Shown: in pieces, positions 17,015-26,518 of the stretch
Numbering within the stretch: the stretch's first letter is position 1
How the letters are laid out: every line of letters begins with the position of its first letter
NCBI GenBank assembly: GCA_937891015.1
Contig: CALAPY010000050.1
Coordinates: 1-46,482, forward strand
Direction of reading: 5' to 3'
Length of the DNA stretch: 46,482 bases
DNA from: UBA2108 sp002713215
Lineage (GTDB): Bacteria; Bacteroidota; Bacteroidia; Flavobacteriales_G; Salibacteraceae
Translations under genes and position numbers: made by a program
Notes under the pieces: model-generated
Databases searched by the model: none
Seen by the model: the letters and a program-made list of their open reading frames with translations, nothing else
What the model was told of the DNA's origin: nothing

Positions 17015-18876
17015 GAACCGCGCTGGCTGTCATAGCGTTGTTTCTTTTTTTTAATTCTATTAATGCTCAGGTTAGTGATTCTACGATATTTCTGAAAGAA
17101 GTTAGTGTTTTAGAAGTAAAGCCATCCGATAATTATACAACAACTTCAATTGACACTTTAATTCTACAGTCGGATATTGGAGCATCGCTGGACGAGGTTC
17201 TGAATAAATCCAGCGATATATTTGTTAAAGAATATAGCCCTGGAGCATTAAGTACTCTATCTTTTAGAGGTATGGGAAGTAGTCATACCAAGATTTATTG
17301 GAATGGTATTTCGCTAAATTCTTCCATGAATGGGGTGTTCGACTTGTCTTTATTCAACATCAACTTTACCGATCAAATTGATGTCCATTATGGTGCTTCG
17401 AGCCTGATTGATGGATCGGGTAGTTTGGGAGGAAGCGTAAAGCTTCAACAGAAGGATGTATTTGAAAGAAAATCGGAAATGTTTTTGTCACAGTCTATAG
17501 GAAGTTTTTCAACCTACAACACCATGGCAAAATTTGCTTTTTCAAATGGTAAATTCTTTATGGATTACCGATTCTCTGCCATTAGCTCGAAAAATGATTT
17601 TGAATATTTAAACCCGGCGAAATCAGAAGTACCTCAGGAAAAAATGATTGGGGCTGATTATAGAAGAGGAAATATGGTTGCCAATGTGGGTTGGCTGATT
17701 AATAACAACAATGTACTTAGCCTCAAATACATTTATCAAAATGGTCAGAGAAATTTGCCCAAGCTGAATATACAAGATTCGGTGAAAGAACTTCAGGAGG
17801 ATACACTTAGTCTGGGTTTCATAGAATGGAGGAATTATAGTAAATGGTTTAAGAGTGAATTGAAAGTTGGAATTAAGGCAAATAATATGGGCTACAACAA
17901 CGAAAATATTCAATTGAAATCAAAGAGTACCGAGAATAATTTTTTTGTTCAGGAAAGGCTCAAATACCAGCTCTTTAAAAAGGTCAACCTGAATTCTGTT
18001 TTTCTCTACGATTACATTGAAGCCTTCAACGACAAATACGGATCGACAAAGAATAGGAACGAATTTCAAATGATTCATGATTTTGAAAGGAGAATAGGAG
18101 GGAAGTGGAAGGCCGGAGTTCTTTTCAAATCTCATTTTACCAGCAATATGTCTTTGCCCTTTATGCCCTCGGCTAATCTGGGCTATCAGGCGATTCAGCA
18201 TTGGTTAAGAATATCAACAAATGTTTCCTATCATGGAGCAATTCCAACCATGAATGATTTGTACTGGGGAGAAGGTGGAAATCCGGACTTAAAGCCCGAG
18301 ACTGGTATTTCTTCCGAATTAAACTTCATTGGTGGCAAACCATTAAAAAGCATAACGATCAATTACACCTTGTCTTCTTATTATAGTGATATTGACGATT
18401 GGATTTTGTGGGCACCCGATAATTCAGGTATTTGGAAAGTGTCAAATGTTTCTCGGGTTCAATCCTATGGGTTTGAAGCAAATCTGAGTGCCTCTAAAAA
18501 GGTAAAACACATACTGTTATCTGCTAAGGTTTCGTACAACTGGAATGTTAGCGAAGATGAAAACCACCATCAATTATTGTATGTTCCGGTTCATAGGATG
18601 CGACTCAATGCGGCAATCAAATGGAAGGAGCTGGGAATTAACTACAATCACCAATTCACTGACATGCGATATATAAATACTGAGAACAATGCATGGCTTC
18701 CAGGCTATTTTTTGGCAGACCTCTCCATATACTACACATTCCACTTAAAATGGAGAAGTCATATAAGGGTAGCTGGTAAAGTAAATAACCTTTACGATGA
18801 ACCTTATCAGAGCATCGCTAATCGGCCAATGCCCGGACGCTATTATACACTTACGCTGACCTATATGTTTAAATGA
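17011..18876 (+). CDS. btuB: BtuB-like TonB-dependent outer-membrane receptor
   Basis: This is a 621-residue protein with a signal peptide (1-20, ending INAQ). The plug domain (about 45-160) shows SLDEVLNKSSDIFVKEYSPGALSTLSFRGMGSSHTKIYWNGI and the IDVHYGASSLIDGSGSLGGSVKL stretch typical of plugs. The rest is a predicted 22-stranded barrel ending TLTLTYMFK, with the aromatic residue close to the C-terminus usual for barrel insertion. About 620 residues is the BtuB size class, and the upstream cobalamin riboswitch points to cobamide uptake. No N-terminal carboxypeptidase-like extension is present, unlike SusC-type receptors. It overlaps both neighbours by four bases. The periplasmic and inner-membrane uptake genes (btuF, btuCD) are not in the window. 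Confidence 0.88.
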   Translation: MRTALAVIALFLFFNSINAQVSDSTIFLKEVSVLEVKPSDNYTTTSIDTLILQSDIGASLDEVLNKSSDIFVKEYSPGALSTLSFRGMGSSHTKIYWNGISLNSSMNGVFDLSLFNINFTDQIDVHYGASSLIDGSGSLGGSVKLQQKDVFERKSEMFLSQSIGSFSTYNTMAKFAFSNGKFFMDYRFSAISSKNDFEYLNPAKSEVPQEKMIGADYRRGNMVANVGWLINNNNVLSLKYIYQNGQRNLPKLNIQDSVKELQEDTLSLGFIEWRNYSKWFKSELKVGIKANNMGYNNENIQLKSKSTENNFFVQERLKYQLFKKVNLNSVFLYDYIEAFNDKYGSTKNRNEFQMIHDFERRIGGKWKAGVLFKSHFTSNMSLPFMPSANLGYQAIQHWLRISTNVSYHGAIPTMNDLYWGEGGNPDLKPETGISSELNFIGGKPLKSITINYTLSSYYSDIDDWILWAPDNSGIWKVSNVSRVQSYGFEANLSASKKVKHILLSAKVSYNWNVSEDENHHQLLYVPVHRMRLNAAIKWKELGINYNHQFTDMRYINTENNAWLPGYFLADLSIYYTFHLKWRSHIRVAGKVNNLYDEPYQSIANRPMPGRYYTLTLTYMFK

Positions 18877-19922
18877 GCCGAATTACCTACATACTGGTTA
18901 TTGCTTTGCTTTTGTTTTCCTGTAGCAAGAAGAAAGATTTTGGTCCACAGTATTCCGAAGATCCTCCACAGCCTGTTACCAAGGTGGTGAGTGGTGCCCT
19001 GGTACTCAATGAAGGTAATTTCGGTTTTGGAAATGCAAGTCTGTCTGTAATTGATTTCGACAACGGCGAGGTACAGAACAAGGTATTTGAATTTGCAAAC
19101 GGTAAAAAACTGGGAGATGTAGGTCAATCGTTGTTAATCATTGATTCCCTAGCATTTGTTGTGGTAAATAATAGCAATAAAATTGTTGTAATTGATTTAA
19201 AAAACTTCAAACAGGTTAAGGAAATTAAAATTAGTGGAGCACCACGCTATTTGGTTGAATATGAAAATTTGATTCTAATTAGCACCATGGGCTCCAATTC
19301 GATACAAGCCCTTAACCGTGATACCTATGAGGTTAGTCCATTCGTCCAGGTTTCCGGCTGGATCGAGGGAATGGTAATCAATAATGGAAAACTGTTTGCC
19401 TGTAATCGTGACATGAATGTAGTTGATGTCATTGATTTAAAAGCTAAATCCCTGGAGCAAAGAATAGTAGTTGGTAAAGAACCTGAATCGCTGGTGGTTG
19501 ATTCTTTAGGAGACCTCTGGATACTTTGTACCGGAGGTTATAATAAAAATGATCGGGAACAAGCAAGCATTTATAAAATCTCAACCACAACCTTGAGAAA
19601 CGAATTGATCTATCAATTTGCCGACATAGAGCATTCTCCTACCAGGCTTCGATTGAACAAAGAAGCAACGTCTGTCTATTTTATCAATAACGGGATTTTT
19701 AAGCTTGATTTAATTAAAAAGGGTGAGCCTGCCCTTGTTTTGGAACAACCAAAGGGGGATATCTATTATGGCCTGGCAGTTAACCCCGGCAATGGCCATT
19801 TGTTTGTTGGAAATGCAAAAGACTACATCAAATTAGGTGAGGTAATCGAAATTGCAAACAATTCAACAATACTCAACAAATACAGGGTTGGAATTATCCC
19901 CCAATTCATTGGTTTCTATTGA
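18873..19922 (+). CDS. btuG: BtuG-like surface beta-propeller lipoprotein
   Basis: This 349-residue lipoprotein has a lipobox LLFSC with Cys17. The mature part is a YncE/DUF5074-type seven-bladed propeller with repeated short blades, for example SLSVIDFDNGEVQNKVF, KIVVIDLKNFKQVKEIK, NVVDVIDLKAKSLEQRIVVGKEPESLVVDS and HLFVGNAKDY. In Bacteroides, BtuG is a propeller lipoprotein that caps BtuB and binds B12 with very high affinity. The position right after btuB, with an ATGA overlap and a shared B12 riboswitch, supports the same job here. No canonical acidic surface-export signal follows the Cys (SKKKDFG), so surface location is inferred from the family. It is the last gene of the operon; the next one has its own promoter. 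Confidence 0.82.
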   Translation: MSRITYILVIALLLFSCSKKKDFGPQYSEDPPQPVTKVVSGALVLNEGNFGFGNASLSVIDFDNGEVQNKVFEFANGKKLGDVGQSLLIIDSLAFVVVNNSNKIVVIDLKNFKQVKEIKISGAPRYLVEYENLILISTMGSNSIQALNRDTYEVSPFVQVSGWIEGMVINNGKLFACNRDMNVVDVIDLKAKSLEQRIVVGKEPESLVVDSLGDLWILCTGGYNKNDREQASIYKISTTTLRNELIYQFADIEHSPTRLRLNKEATSVYFINNGIFKLDLIKKGEPALVLEQPKGDIYYGLAVNPGNGHLFVGNAKDYIKLGEVIEIANNSTILNKYRVGIIPQFIGFY

Positions 19923-19999
19923 ATTAATCGCTACCAAAGGCAATTGTAATTTCGTTAATGCTTTTTATAAAGTTAATCCTCGAAAAAGGTGAAAACCAA

Positions 20000-20007
20000 T
20001 ATCTTTG
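20000..20007 (+). promoter_or_regulatory. TAnnTTTG promoter box
   Basis: TATCTTTG is an exact -7 element ending eight bases before the ATG at 20015. It rules out the longer in-frame start at 19958 and separates the paralogue cluster from the cobamide operon. Confidence 0.55.
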
Positions 20008-20014
20008 TGGTGAC

Positions 20015-20575
20015 ATGACACGAACAACTGTTTTCAACCCCTTATTCGTAATTGTTTTAGCTACGCTTTTGCTGTCGGTACCAACATTTGCACAGGAAGC
20101 AATGTCGTTTGGTTCCATTGATGACACTGCCATAGAAAAGAATTTATTGGTGGAGGCACAGGTACTTGAAAGCGCTAATCCGGCTCCTGGTGTAGTTATT
20201 GAAGTTATTAATGAGAAGGGTGGAATTACAAGTAAAGACACAACCAAAGACAACGGATATTTTAGTGTTAAATTAAATTTTGATTCTGTTTTTGTATTGA
20301 AGTTCAAAAAGGATGGATACGTAACCAAAATGGTTGCCATAGATACAAGGAACATGTTGGAAGAGGACAAGGAATTTGGGTACGATCTTGGCATGTTCAA
20401 ATTATCCATGCTAAAAAGAGAAGAAAAAAAGGACTATTCGTTGTATAAGCAACCAATAGCAAGGTTTAGTTACAATGAAATCATGCAGATTTTTGTTGTA
20501 GACAAAGCCTACAAGAAAGTGGTAAAAAAGCGTTTTGATGATAAGGGTGAGAAACCTGAGATAATTAAGTTTTAA
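20015..20575 (+). CDS. Secreted carboxypeptidase-regulatory-like protein (short paralogue)
   Basis: From ATG 20015 it encodes 186 residues with a signal peptide (about 1-27, ending TFAQ). The core (about 40-125) is a carboxypeptidase regulatory-like beta-sandwich: PGVVIEVINEKGGITSKDTTKDNGYFSVKLNFDSVFVLKFKKDGYVTKMVAIDTRNM. A conserved tail follows (GYDLGMFKLSM... IARFSYNEIMQIFVVDKAY). This domain and tail recur in the next two genes, but here there are no TPRs and no WGGVYYFKNG module. It is first of three tandem paralogues, with a one-base overlap (TAATG) to the second. Probably periplasmic or outer-membrane associated; function unknown. Confidence 0.7.
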   Translation: MTRTTVFNPLFVIVLATLLLSVPTFAQEAMSFGSIDDTAIEKNLLVEAQVLESANPAPGVVIEVINEKGGITSKDTTKDNGYFSVKLNFDSVFVLKFKKDGYVTKMVAIDTRNMLEEDKEFGYDLGMFKLSMLKREEKKDYSLYKQPIARFSYNEIMQIFVVDKAYKKVVKKRFDDKGEKPEIIKF

Positions 20576-21822
20576 TGAGAAAGATTACGTTAATTCAGTT
20601 GAGTGTGATGTTGCTGAGCATGTTATTGTGTTTAAGTGTAGGTGCACAGGATGATAAGAAGGGCAAACCGAAAAAGGATAAAAACGGTAAGAAGTGGAGC
20701 AAGAAAATTTGGGGTGATTACGACAGTAATGCGGTTCCATTTAATCTGGCGATTAACGATGCTTACGTAACCTACAACGATAAATTACTGGAAGGTGTAA
20801 TTGTCAACGTGTTGGTGAATGGTGAAATTTTTATGGCCGATACAACTGATAAAGAAGGAGGTTTTTCTTTCAACTTGAAATTTGATCATCGCTACGTATT
20901 AGCTTTTATCAAGGATCAATACGTAACCAAAAGGGTTGAAATTGACCTTTCCAACATGCCAGCCGAGGCTAAAAAAGAGGGTTACGATTTGGGCAAATTC
21001 AACATGGGAATGATAAAATACGCAGAGGGAATGGACATTGAAGAATACAAAATTGCCGTTGCTCGATATAAATATGATGAAATCAATAAAATCATTCAGT
21101 TAGACCGAACCTATTTTAGAAAGCGGAAAGAACTTCTGGCTGTAGTTAATAAGCAAAATGAGAAAGTTCTGGCCAATAAAGACGCTGAAGATCAGGATCT
21201 ACAAAACGATTACGATATTTTGATTCGGGATGCTGACATAGAGTTTGCAGCGAAAGATTATCAACTGGCTAAGGAGTTTTATTTGGAAGCGTTGAAGTTG
21301 AAGTCATTGGAAGAATATCCCAGAAAGCAACTAAAAATTATTGAAGGTTATTTAGAACAGGACCTGAATGCAGAAGAAAAGTACCAGGCGCTTATTAGCC
21401 AGGGTGATGAGGCGTTTAATGTAAAAGATTACGAATCCGCTCTTCTTGCGTATAAAAATGCTACCAGAATTAAAACAACAGAAGCTTATCCAAGGGATCA
21501 GGTTAAGAAGATAGAAGGGTTGAAGGCTGCTGAGAAAGCGCCGGTTGCTGCTACGAACGAAAAGAAAAACTACTCATTGGCCAACATCAAGATTAGTACT
21601 GAAAACAAAGGGTTGTCGAATGAACTCGCGAAAAAATACCCCCAGGGATTAACCGAAGAGACTTATACCGAGGGTAGTAAAACCATTGTTCGAAGAATTA
21701 TTGTTGATGGAGATATAGGCGTTGAATACAAGAAGATAATTCACAATTGGGGAGGGGTGTATTATTTTAAAAATGGAAATGCTGTAAACCATTTTGTTTG
21801 GCAGAAAGAAGCAATTCAGTAG
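20575..21822 (+). CDS. Carboxypeptidase-regulatory-like plus TPR protein (middle paralogue)
   Basis: This is a 415-residue protein with a signal peptide (about 1-24, ending VGAQ). The regulatory-like domain (about 60-140) reads LEGVIVNVLVNGEIFMADTTDKEGGFSFNLKFDHRYVLAFIKDQYVTKRVEIDL, parallel to the previous gene. Two TPR-like repeats follow near 215-315 (ADIEFAAKDYQLAKEFYLEALKLK, GDEAFNVKDYESALLAYKNATRIK). The C-terminal about 65 residues (AKKYPQGLTEETY... HNWGGVYYFKNGNAVNHFVWQKEA) match the end of the next protein closely. It is coupled to the preceding gene by one-base overlap. The role is unknown; the domain mix suggests an envelope scaffold. Confidence 0.7.
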   Translation: MRKITLIQLSVMLLSMLLCLSVGAQDDKKGKPKKDKNGKKWSKKIWGDYDSNAVPFNLAINDAYVTYNDKLLEGVIVNVLVNGEIFMADTTDKEGGFSFNLKFDHRYVLAFIKDQYVTKRVEIDLSNMPAEAKKEGYDLGKFNMGMIKYAEGMDIEEYKIAVARYKYDEINKIIQLDRTYFRKRKELLAVVNKQNEKVLANKDAEDQDLQNDYDILIRDADIEFAAKDYQLAKEFYLEALKLKSLEEYPRKQLKIIEGYLEQDLNAEEKYQALISQGDEAFNVKDYESALLAYKNATRIKTTEAYPRDQVKKIEGLKAAEKAPVAATNEKKNYSLANIKISTENKGLSNELAKKYPQGLTEETYTEGSKTIVRRIIVDGDIGVEYKKIIHNWGGVYYFKNGNAVNHFVWQKEAIQ

Positions 21823-21837
21823 TTTTATGTGTTCAAA

Positions 21838-23571
21838 ATGAACACACTTCCTATATATAGACTTTATTTAAGTTGCTTACTTTTTCTTTTGACGTTTGGA
21901 ATTCAAGCGCAGGAAGGAGGAATTAAGTTGGTTGTAGATGTTAAACACAAAGGAAAACCCTACAATTTAGCATCAATAAGAATCAATAAAGACGCCTCTT
22001 TTTTTGATAAAAGTACAACAACCGAAACAGGCCAATTTTCCTATCTGTTTGAGTATGGGGCTATATACCACATTTATTTTGAAGGAGAGGGAATGGCAAC
22101 CAAATGCCTTGAACTTGATTTGAAACAGGCACCTGAGCATGAAAAGGATATCACACACGATTGGGAAATAGGTGAGCTAAGCCTCTTTAAAACCTATGAA
22201 GGAATTGACTTAACTATTCTTGAAAAGCCTATTGGTCGAATTCATTACGACGAGGAAATGGCAGACTTCACGATTGACTACAAATATGGGCTGAGCCGGG
22301 AAAAGGAGATCAAACAGTTGGAGCGAAAGGTTGAAGTGAAGGAAAAAGATGAGCAAACAGAATTGAACCAATTGGAGAAAAGCTACAACGAGACTCTAAG
22401 CAAAGGGGATACCGAGTTCAGACAAGAAAATTATAAGAAAGCTCTATTGTTTTACGAGCAGGCAAAACAACTAATGCCAGAAGGTACTAAGGCTCAGGAT
22501 AAAATAGCTGAAACGAATAAGGTGCTTGAAAAAGAGGCCAATTTCAAGGACATGGTTTTAGCTGGAGATGAATATTTCCGAAAAGGGGAGTGGATTTTGG
22601 CTAAAGACAAATACCAACAGGCAAAGCTGCTAAAGCCCTCAGCTTCATACCCCAAAAGTCAGTTGGCTGCAATTGCACAAAAGGTTAAAGAACAGGAACT
22701 AAAGAACAACGAGTTTAATAATCACATGGTAGTTGCTAATGCGGCTTATGCCTCAGGCAATTACACGGCTGCTGCAGCAAGTTATAAAAAGGCCCTGGCT
22801 ATTAACCCCAATGCTGCTCTGGCTAAAAATCAACTGGACAAATCCAATACGGAAATATCGAAACTGAACGAGGCTGAAATAAGAAGGCAGCAATCACAAA
22901 ATGCGTTATTGGAGTCTAAAAGAGCAATTCAGGATGAAGATCTGGTTTCTGCCAATCAAATTTTAAATGAGGCTTTAATACTTGATCCCACAAATGAATC
23001 GCTCCAGGTGGAAAAAAAGAAGGTGGACTCAATGCTGGCAGCCGAGAAAAAGAAAAAGGAGGAAGCCGAACGGGCTAAGCAAGAAACGGCATTACTTGCA
23101 GCAAATAAGGCAAAGGCAGAAAAGGAGGAATTCGAAAAATTCAAGAAAAAAGGAATGGAAGCTGATCAGGCTGGAAATAAAGAATCGGCGATCTACTTCT
23201 TTAAAAAGGCAGTTGCAATTAATCCAAATGACCAGGCAGTTAATTCGAGACTTAGAACGCTTCAAAAGGGGGATCCAGCTGCGGCTGCAAATGCATCACC
23301 CAAAACAGTGAGTACTGAAAACGAGTTTCAGGAATTGGATAAACTCGATAAGAAAAGTGACAACTTTGTTGCATTGCTGGCGACCAAGTATCCGCAGGGA
23401 ATGACCGAGAAAACCTATAAGGAAAAGAATAAAACAGTCACTAAACGCATTGTGGTTAAAGGCAATCTTGGAACAGAATACATGAAGGTTGAACATGCCT
23501 GGGGAGGTGTCTATTATTTTAAGAACGGGGAAGCAACAACCAAATATGTTTGGCAGAAGGAGGCGAAGTAA
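21838..23571 (+). CDS. Carboxypeptidase-regulatory-like plus multi-TPR protein (long paralogue)
   Basis: The ATG at 21838 is chosen over a GTG three codons upstream. The 577-residue product has a signal peptide (ending GIQAQ) and a regulatory-like domain (about 30-110). Then come at least four TPR-type repeats with the same GDxxFxxxxYxxAxxxYxxAxxLxP pattern (about 185-390). A Lys/Glu-rich coiled segment follows (about 395-440), then another TPR and the shared terminal module ATKYPQGMTEKTYKE... HAWGGVYYFKNGEATTKYVWQKEAK. It ends the three-gene set, 15 bases after the previous stop. It is probably periplasmic or peptidoglycan-side; no OmpA or sorting domain is present. Confidence 0.7.
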   Translation: MNTLPIYRLYLSCLLFLLTFGIQAQEGGIKLVVDVKHKGKPYNLASIRINKDASFFDKSTTTETGQFSYLFEYGAIYHIYFEGEGMATKCLELDLKQAPEHEKDITHDWEIGELSLFKTYEGIDLTILEKPIGRIHYDEEMADFTIDYKYGLSREKEIKQLERKVEVKEKDEQTELNQLEKSYNETLSKGDTEFRQENYKKALLFYEQAKQLMPEGTKAQDKIAETNKVLEKEANFKDMVLAGDEYFRKGEWILAKDKYQQAKLLKPSASYPKSQLAAIAQKVKEQELKNNEFNNHMVVANAAYASGNYTAAAASYKKALAINPNAALAKNQLDKSNTEISKLNEAEIRRQQSQNALLESKRAIQDEDLVSANQILNEALILDPTNESLQVEKKKVDSMLAAEKKKKEEAERAKQETALLAANKAKAEKEEFEKFKKKGMEADQAGNKESAIYFFKKAVAINPNDQAVNSRLRTLQKGDPAAAANASPKTVSTENEFQELDKLDKKSDNFVALLATKYPQGMTEKTYKEKNKTVTKRIVVKGNLGTEYMKVEHAWGGVYYFKNGEATTKYVWQKEAK

Positions 23572-23636
23572 TTAGTTGGAGTGTATTAGCACACTTTTAA
23601 GATAATGTTACTTTAGTGCGCTCAAACTATCAAAGC

Positions 23637-24422
23637 ATGCGCATTTTTAAAAGCTTTTTTTCCATATTTAATTTCAAAACCATTATTGCCGGATTAATGG
23701 CTCTGGCTTCGGCGTATGCTTGTGTTCGTTACAACATAAAAGCAGAATTTCCATTTTACCTAATTAGTATTGCTATTGTATTCCCAATAGTTTTTTCAAT
23801 TGACAGTGCATATAAGCGGAGGGAACATGCCTTGCAGTTTTACGCAGATTTAAAGGCTCATGGTATTTCTCTATACTTTGGGATTCGGGAGTGGGCCAAT
23901 GTACATGAACCGCATCTGTCCGCCACCTATAAAAAGGACATTAAGGAATTATTTCATCTCATTAGTACCATGTTTATGAAGGATTCCAAAGAGGCAAAAA
24001 AAGACGAAGTTGAGATTTACAAACGATTTGCTGACCTCTCAGAATCATTAATCCATGTAAAACAGATCGGAGTGGGTGGCAGTGAAATTTCCAGGCTTCA
24101 CCAATATGTCAGTAAAATGCTTATAGCCTATGGAATTGTACGAAACGTATTTTATTACCGAACGCCAGTTACGCTAAGAGCATATAGTAAAATCTTCATC
24201 TACTTTTTCCCCATTTTATACGGACCATATTGTGCATCAACCTACAACGATTATTCTTATGGAATTGCCTATATAATTGCTGTATTGTACAGTATAATCC
24301 TGGTCAGCTTGGATAATCTACAGGAGCATTTGGAGAACCCATTCGATCAGATTGGTGAAGACGACATTAATTTTGAGGTGGAAGAACTCGAGATGGTAAT
24401 GGTAGAACCGGGAAAGAATTAG
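23637..24422 (+). CDS. Bestrophin-like ion channel family protein
   Basis: From ATG 23637 (a GTG seven codons upstream overlaps a promoter-like TACTTTAG at 23609-23616) it encodes 261 residues. There are two N-terminal membrane helices (about 11-48), a long amphipathic cytosolic middle, and two more helices (about 180-225). The segment IFIYFFPILYGPYCAS and the ending LDNLQEHLENPFDQIGEDDI resemble the bestrophin/UPF0187 family, whose ENPF...D acidic cluster follows the last helix. Family members are pentameric anion or cation channels in the inner membrane. Sequence similarity is only moderate, so I give the family and not an ion. It converges with the OmpA-family gene at 24431. Confidence 0.7.
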   Translation: MRIFKSFFSIFNFKTIIAGLMALASAYACVRYNIKAEFPFYLISIAIVFPIVFSIDSAYKRREHALQFYADLKAHGISLYFGIREWANVHEPHLSATYKKDIKELFHLISTMFMKDSKEAKKDEVEIYKRFADLSESLIHVKQIGVGGSEISRLHQYVSKMLIAYGIVRNVFYYRTPVTLRAYSKIFIYFFPILYGPYCASTYNDYSYGIAYIIAVLYSIILVSLDNLQEHLENPFDQIGEDDINFEVEELEMVMVEPGKN

Positions 24423-24430
24423 GTATTTCC

Positions 24431-26461
24431 TTATTCTTTTAAATCAACATGAAGAATTTCAATTCTTCTTTCCTCCATAGCGTCCGGACTATAAACCGAA
24501 TTTATTTTGTCTTTCAGGTCATCACTGGTTGTACGTGCCGCCTTTGAATCTCCAAAGGGAATTTTTACAAATTCAATTTTAGCCCCATTTTTAGCTGTTC
24601 CATCAATATAGGGGGCAATTTCACCTTCTTTATATACATAGAGGTAATTAACCAGGCTCTCAATTCTACGTTTGGTTAAATGGATGTTATAATCGCTGGC
24701 GGCCAGGGGTGAAGCATATCCTTTTATGGTAATCACTACCGATTGACCCTTTTGCAACTGACCGTAGAGTAAGTCCATAAACAGATCGAACTCTTCGATT
24801 CCTCCTTCCACCTTTTTCTTAAAAAAATGATCAATGCGTTTAATTGAAGAATCTCGATCATTGCCTGTTTTGTTTCGGGTATACTCCTTTAAATAGCGTT
24901 TTTTTAAACCCAAATACTCCTCAAAGCATTCGTGATAGGTCTTTGACGTGGTAGTAGCCAATGACCTGGGATTGGGCTGGTCGTTATGAAAGTAGAGTAC
25001 CGGTAAATAGTTGTTGAGCTCAGCTACGGTTTCAATTTTTGGTATCAGTAGAGTGGAATCTACTTCATCAACAGTGTCAGCCAATATGGGGGCCTCATGT
25101 TCAAAATAGTAGATATCGTTGCAACAGGTCTGGTTCTTCAGTTTAAACCCACCTTCCCGATTACTGGTAACGAAAGCAACACTGTTGGAGGGGTAGCTCC
25201 TGAAATATAGGTCATTGGCAGGAGAATTAATCACTTGACCCGCATTAGCTGGAGCCTTTACACTTCTTAAGCTATATGCCTCACTGGAGAACACATCAAA
25301 ACCACCATAACCATAGTGCCAATCCGAACTAAAGAACAGACGATTGCTATCTGATAAAAAGTAGGGGGTAATTTCGTTGCCCGGAGAGTTTACTTTCTTT
25401 CCCATATTTCGAGGATAAGTAAATCCTTTTAATCGTTTATTGTATTGAGCGTACCAAATATCAAGTTGTCCCTTTCCTTGTGGTCGGTTAGAGGCAAAGA
25501 ACAAGGTAGTTTTACCTTTTATGGTACATAAGAAGGGTTGTGTATTATTAAATCCTTCCAGGTTTATGGATCCGGCTAGTTCTTCAGGCTCCGACCAACT
25601 TTGGCCATCCCATTCACTGTATTTTATTTTACAATGGCTGTAATCGCTGCATGATGAATAAATAAGCCATTGTTTTTCTTCAAACCAACAGGCATTTGCT
25701 GTATGAACCCCCCGTTCATTTATGGAACTATCCAGGTTTCCCAAATCAACCCATATAGAATCGCGCCATACGGCAGAATACAACATAACCCGATTGGCCT
25801 TATCCTTTTCAGTTAAGACCAATGAACTGTCTTCTCGATCGTATTGAAGGCTGCTGTATACCAACGTAGAATCATTGAGCAGAGTGCCACCAAATTCGGT
25901 GTAATTGCTGTTAAGGTCTGAACCCAGGTTTCTTATTTCTTTAATCAGGCTATCTGTTTCATGCTTCATTGCCCAAATACATGATTTAAATTGCTGATCT
26001 GAGTTCAATTGAAGAAAGCTCCCTTTTTCGGCGTGATAATTCGAATAATTTTTAAAGTTGTGAGCGGCCTCTTCATAATTGCCAAGGTTTTGTAGCATCA
26101 TAGCCCACCAGTATAGACTCTCCTCATATTTGGTACGAAAAGGGTTTTCAAATATGAGTTGGTATGCAGATGCTGCGTTTAAATAATCGTGGTTTCTTCT
26201 TAAGGCATTCGCATATGGCATCCAATATTCCAGGTTACTACTATCGGAATCAGCCGCCTTTTGGTAATAATAAATTGCACCGTTTAAGTCTCCTTCTTTG
26301 GCGGCAGCATCGCCATGTTTTTTCCATTGTTGAGGCGATTGTGCCCATGAGGTTGCACTTACAAAAGACAACAGTAAAATAGAAAGAACCAATGCAATTC
26401 TATGGTAGCACGGTAACCCCTTCGAATAATGTTTAATTCCGGAACTTGTTTTATACCCAAT
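24431..26461 (-). CDS. PorE-like OmpA-family protein with TPR and PD40 propeller
   Basis: From ATG 26461 it encodes 676 residues; an in-frame GTG at 26506 would add 15. A hydrophobic signal (RIALVLSILLLSFVSATSWAQ) follows a basic n-region. TPR repeats (about 45-150: WKKHGDAAAKEGDLNGAIYYYQKAADSDSS) precede a PD40 propeller (about 175-430, with TTLFFASNRPQGKGQLDIWYAQ and RLFFSSDWHYGYGGFDVFSS). A divergent OmpA domain (GYASPLAASDYNIHLTKRRIESLVNYL) closes the protein. This architecture matches PorE-type proteins that tie T9SS complexes to peptidoglycan. It lies directly downstream of PorP/SprF and a CHU_C adhesin, the usual cassette order, and is presumably cotranscribed with them. Confidence 0.82.
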   Translation of the reverse strand: MGYKTSSGIKHYSKGLPCYHRIALVLSILLLSFVSATSWAQSPQQWKKHGDAAAKEGDLNGAIYYYQKAADSDSSNLEYWMPYANALRRNHDYLNAASAYQLIFENPFRTKYEESLYWWAMMLQNLGNYEEAAHNFKNYSNYHAEKGSFLQLNSDQQFKSCIWAMKHETDSLIKEIRNLGSDLNSNYTEFGGTLLNDSTLVYSSLQYDREDSSLVLTEKDKANRVMLYSAVWRDSIWVDLGNLDSSINERGVHTANACWFEEKQWLIYSSCSDYSHCKIKYSEWDGQSWSEPEELAGSINLEGFNNTQPFLCTIKGKTTLFFASNRPQGKGQLDIWYAQYNKRLKGFTYPRNMGKKVNSPGNEITPYFLSDSNRLFFSSDWHYGYGGFDVFSSEAYSLRSVKAPANAGQVINSPANDLYFRSYPSNSVAFVTSNREGGFKLKNQTCCNDIYYFEHEAPILADTVDEVDSTLLIPKIETVAELNNYLPVLYFHNDQPNPRSLATTTSKTYHECFEEYLGLKKRYLKEYTRNKTGNDRDSSIKRIDHFFKKKVEGGIEEFDLFMDLLYGQLQKGQSVVITIKGYASPLAASDYNIHLTKRRIESLVNYLYVYKEGEIAPYIDGTAKNGAKIEFVKIPFGDSKAARTTSDDLKDKINSVYSPDAMEERRIEILHVDLKE

Positions 26462-26518
26462 CATCCAATATTTGCGGTCTACTATGTGCAACTTAGTTAA
26501 TTGCACAATTTTAAGCTA

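Noticed and set aside
19958..20014. N-terminal extension of the first regulatory-like paralogue
   Set aside because: It lies upstream of an exact promoter box, and the signal peptide starts at the ATG at 20015.
26462..26506. GTG start giving 15 extra residues on the PorE-like protein
   Set aside because: There is an ATG at 26461 close to the signal peptide; I keep this as unresolved but prefer the ATG.
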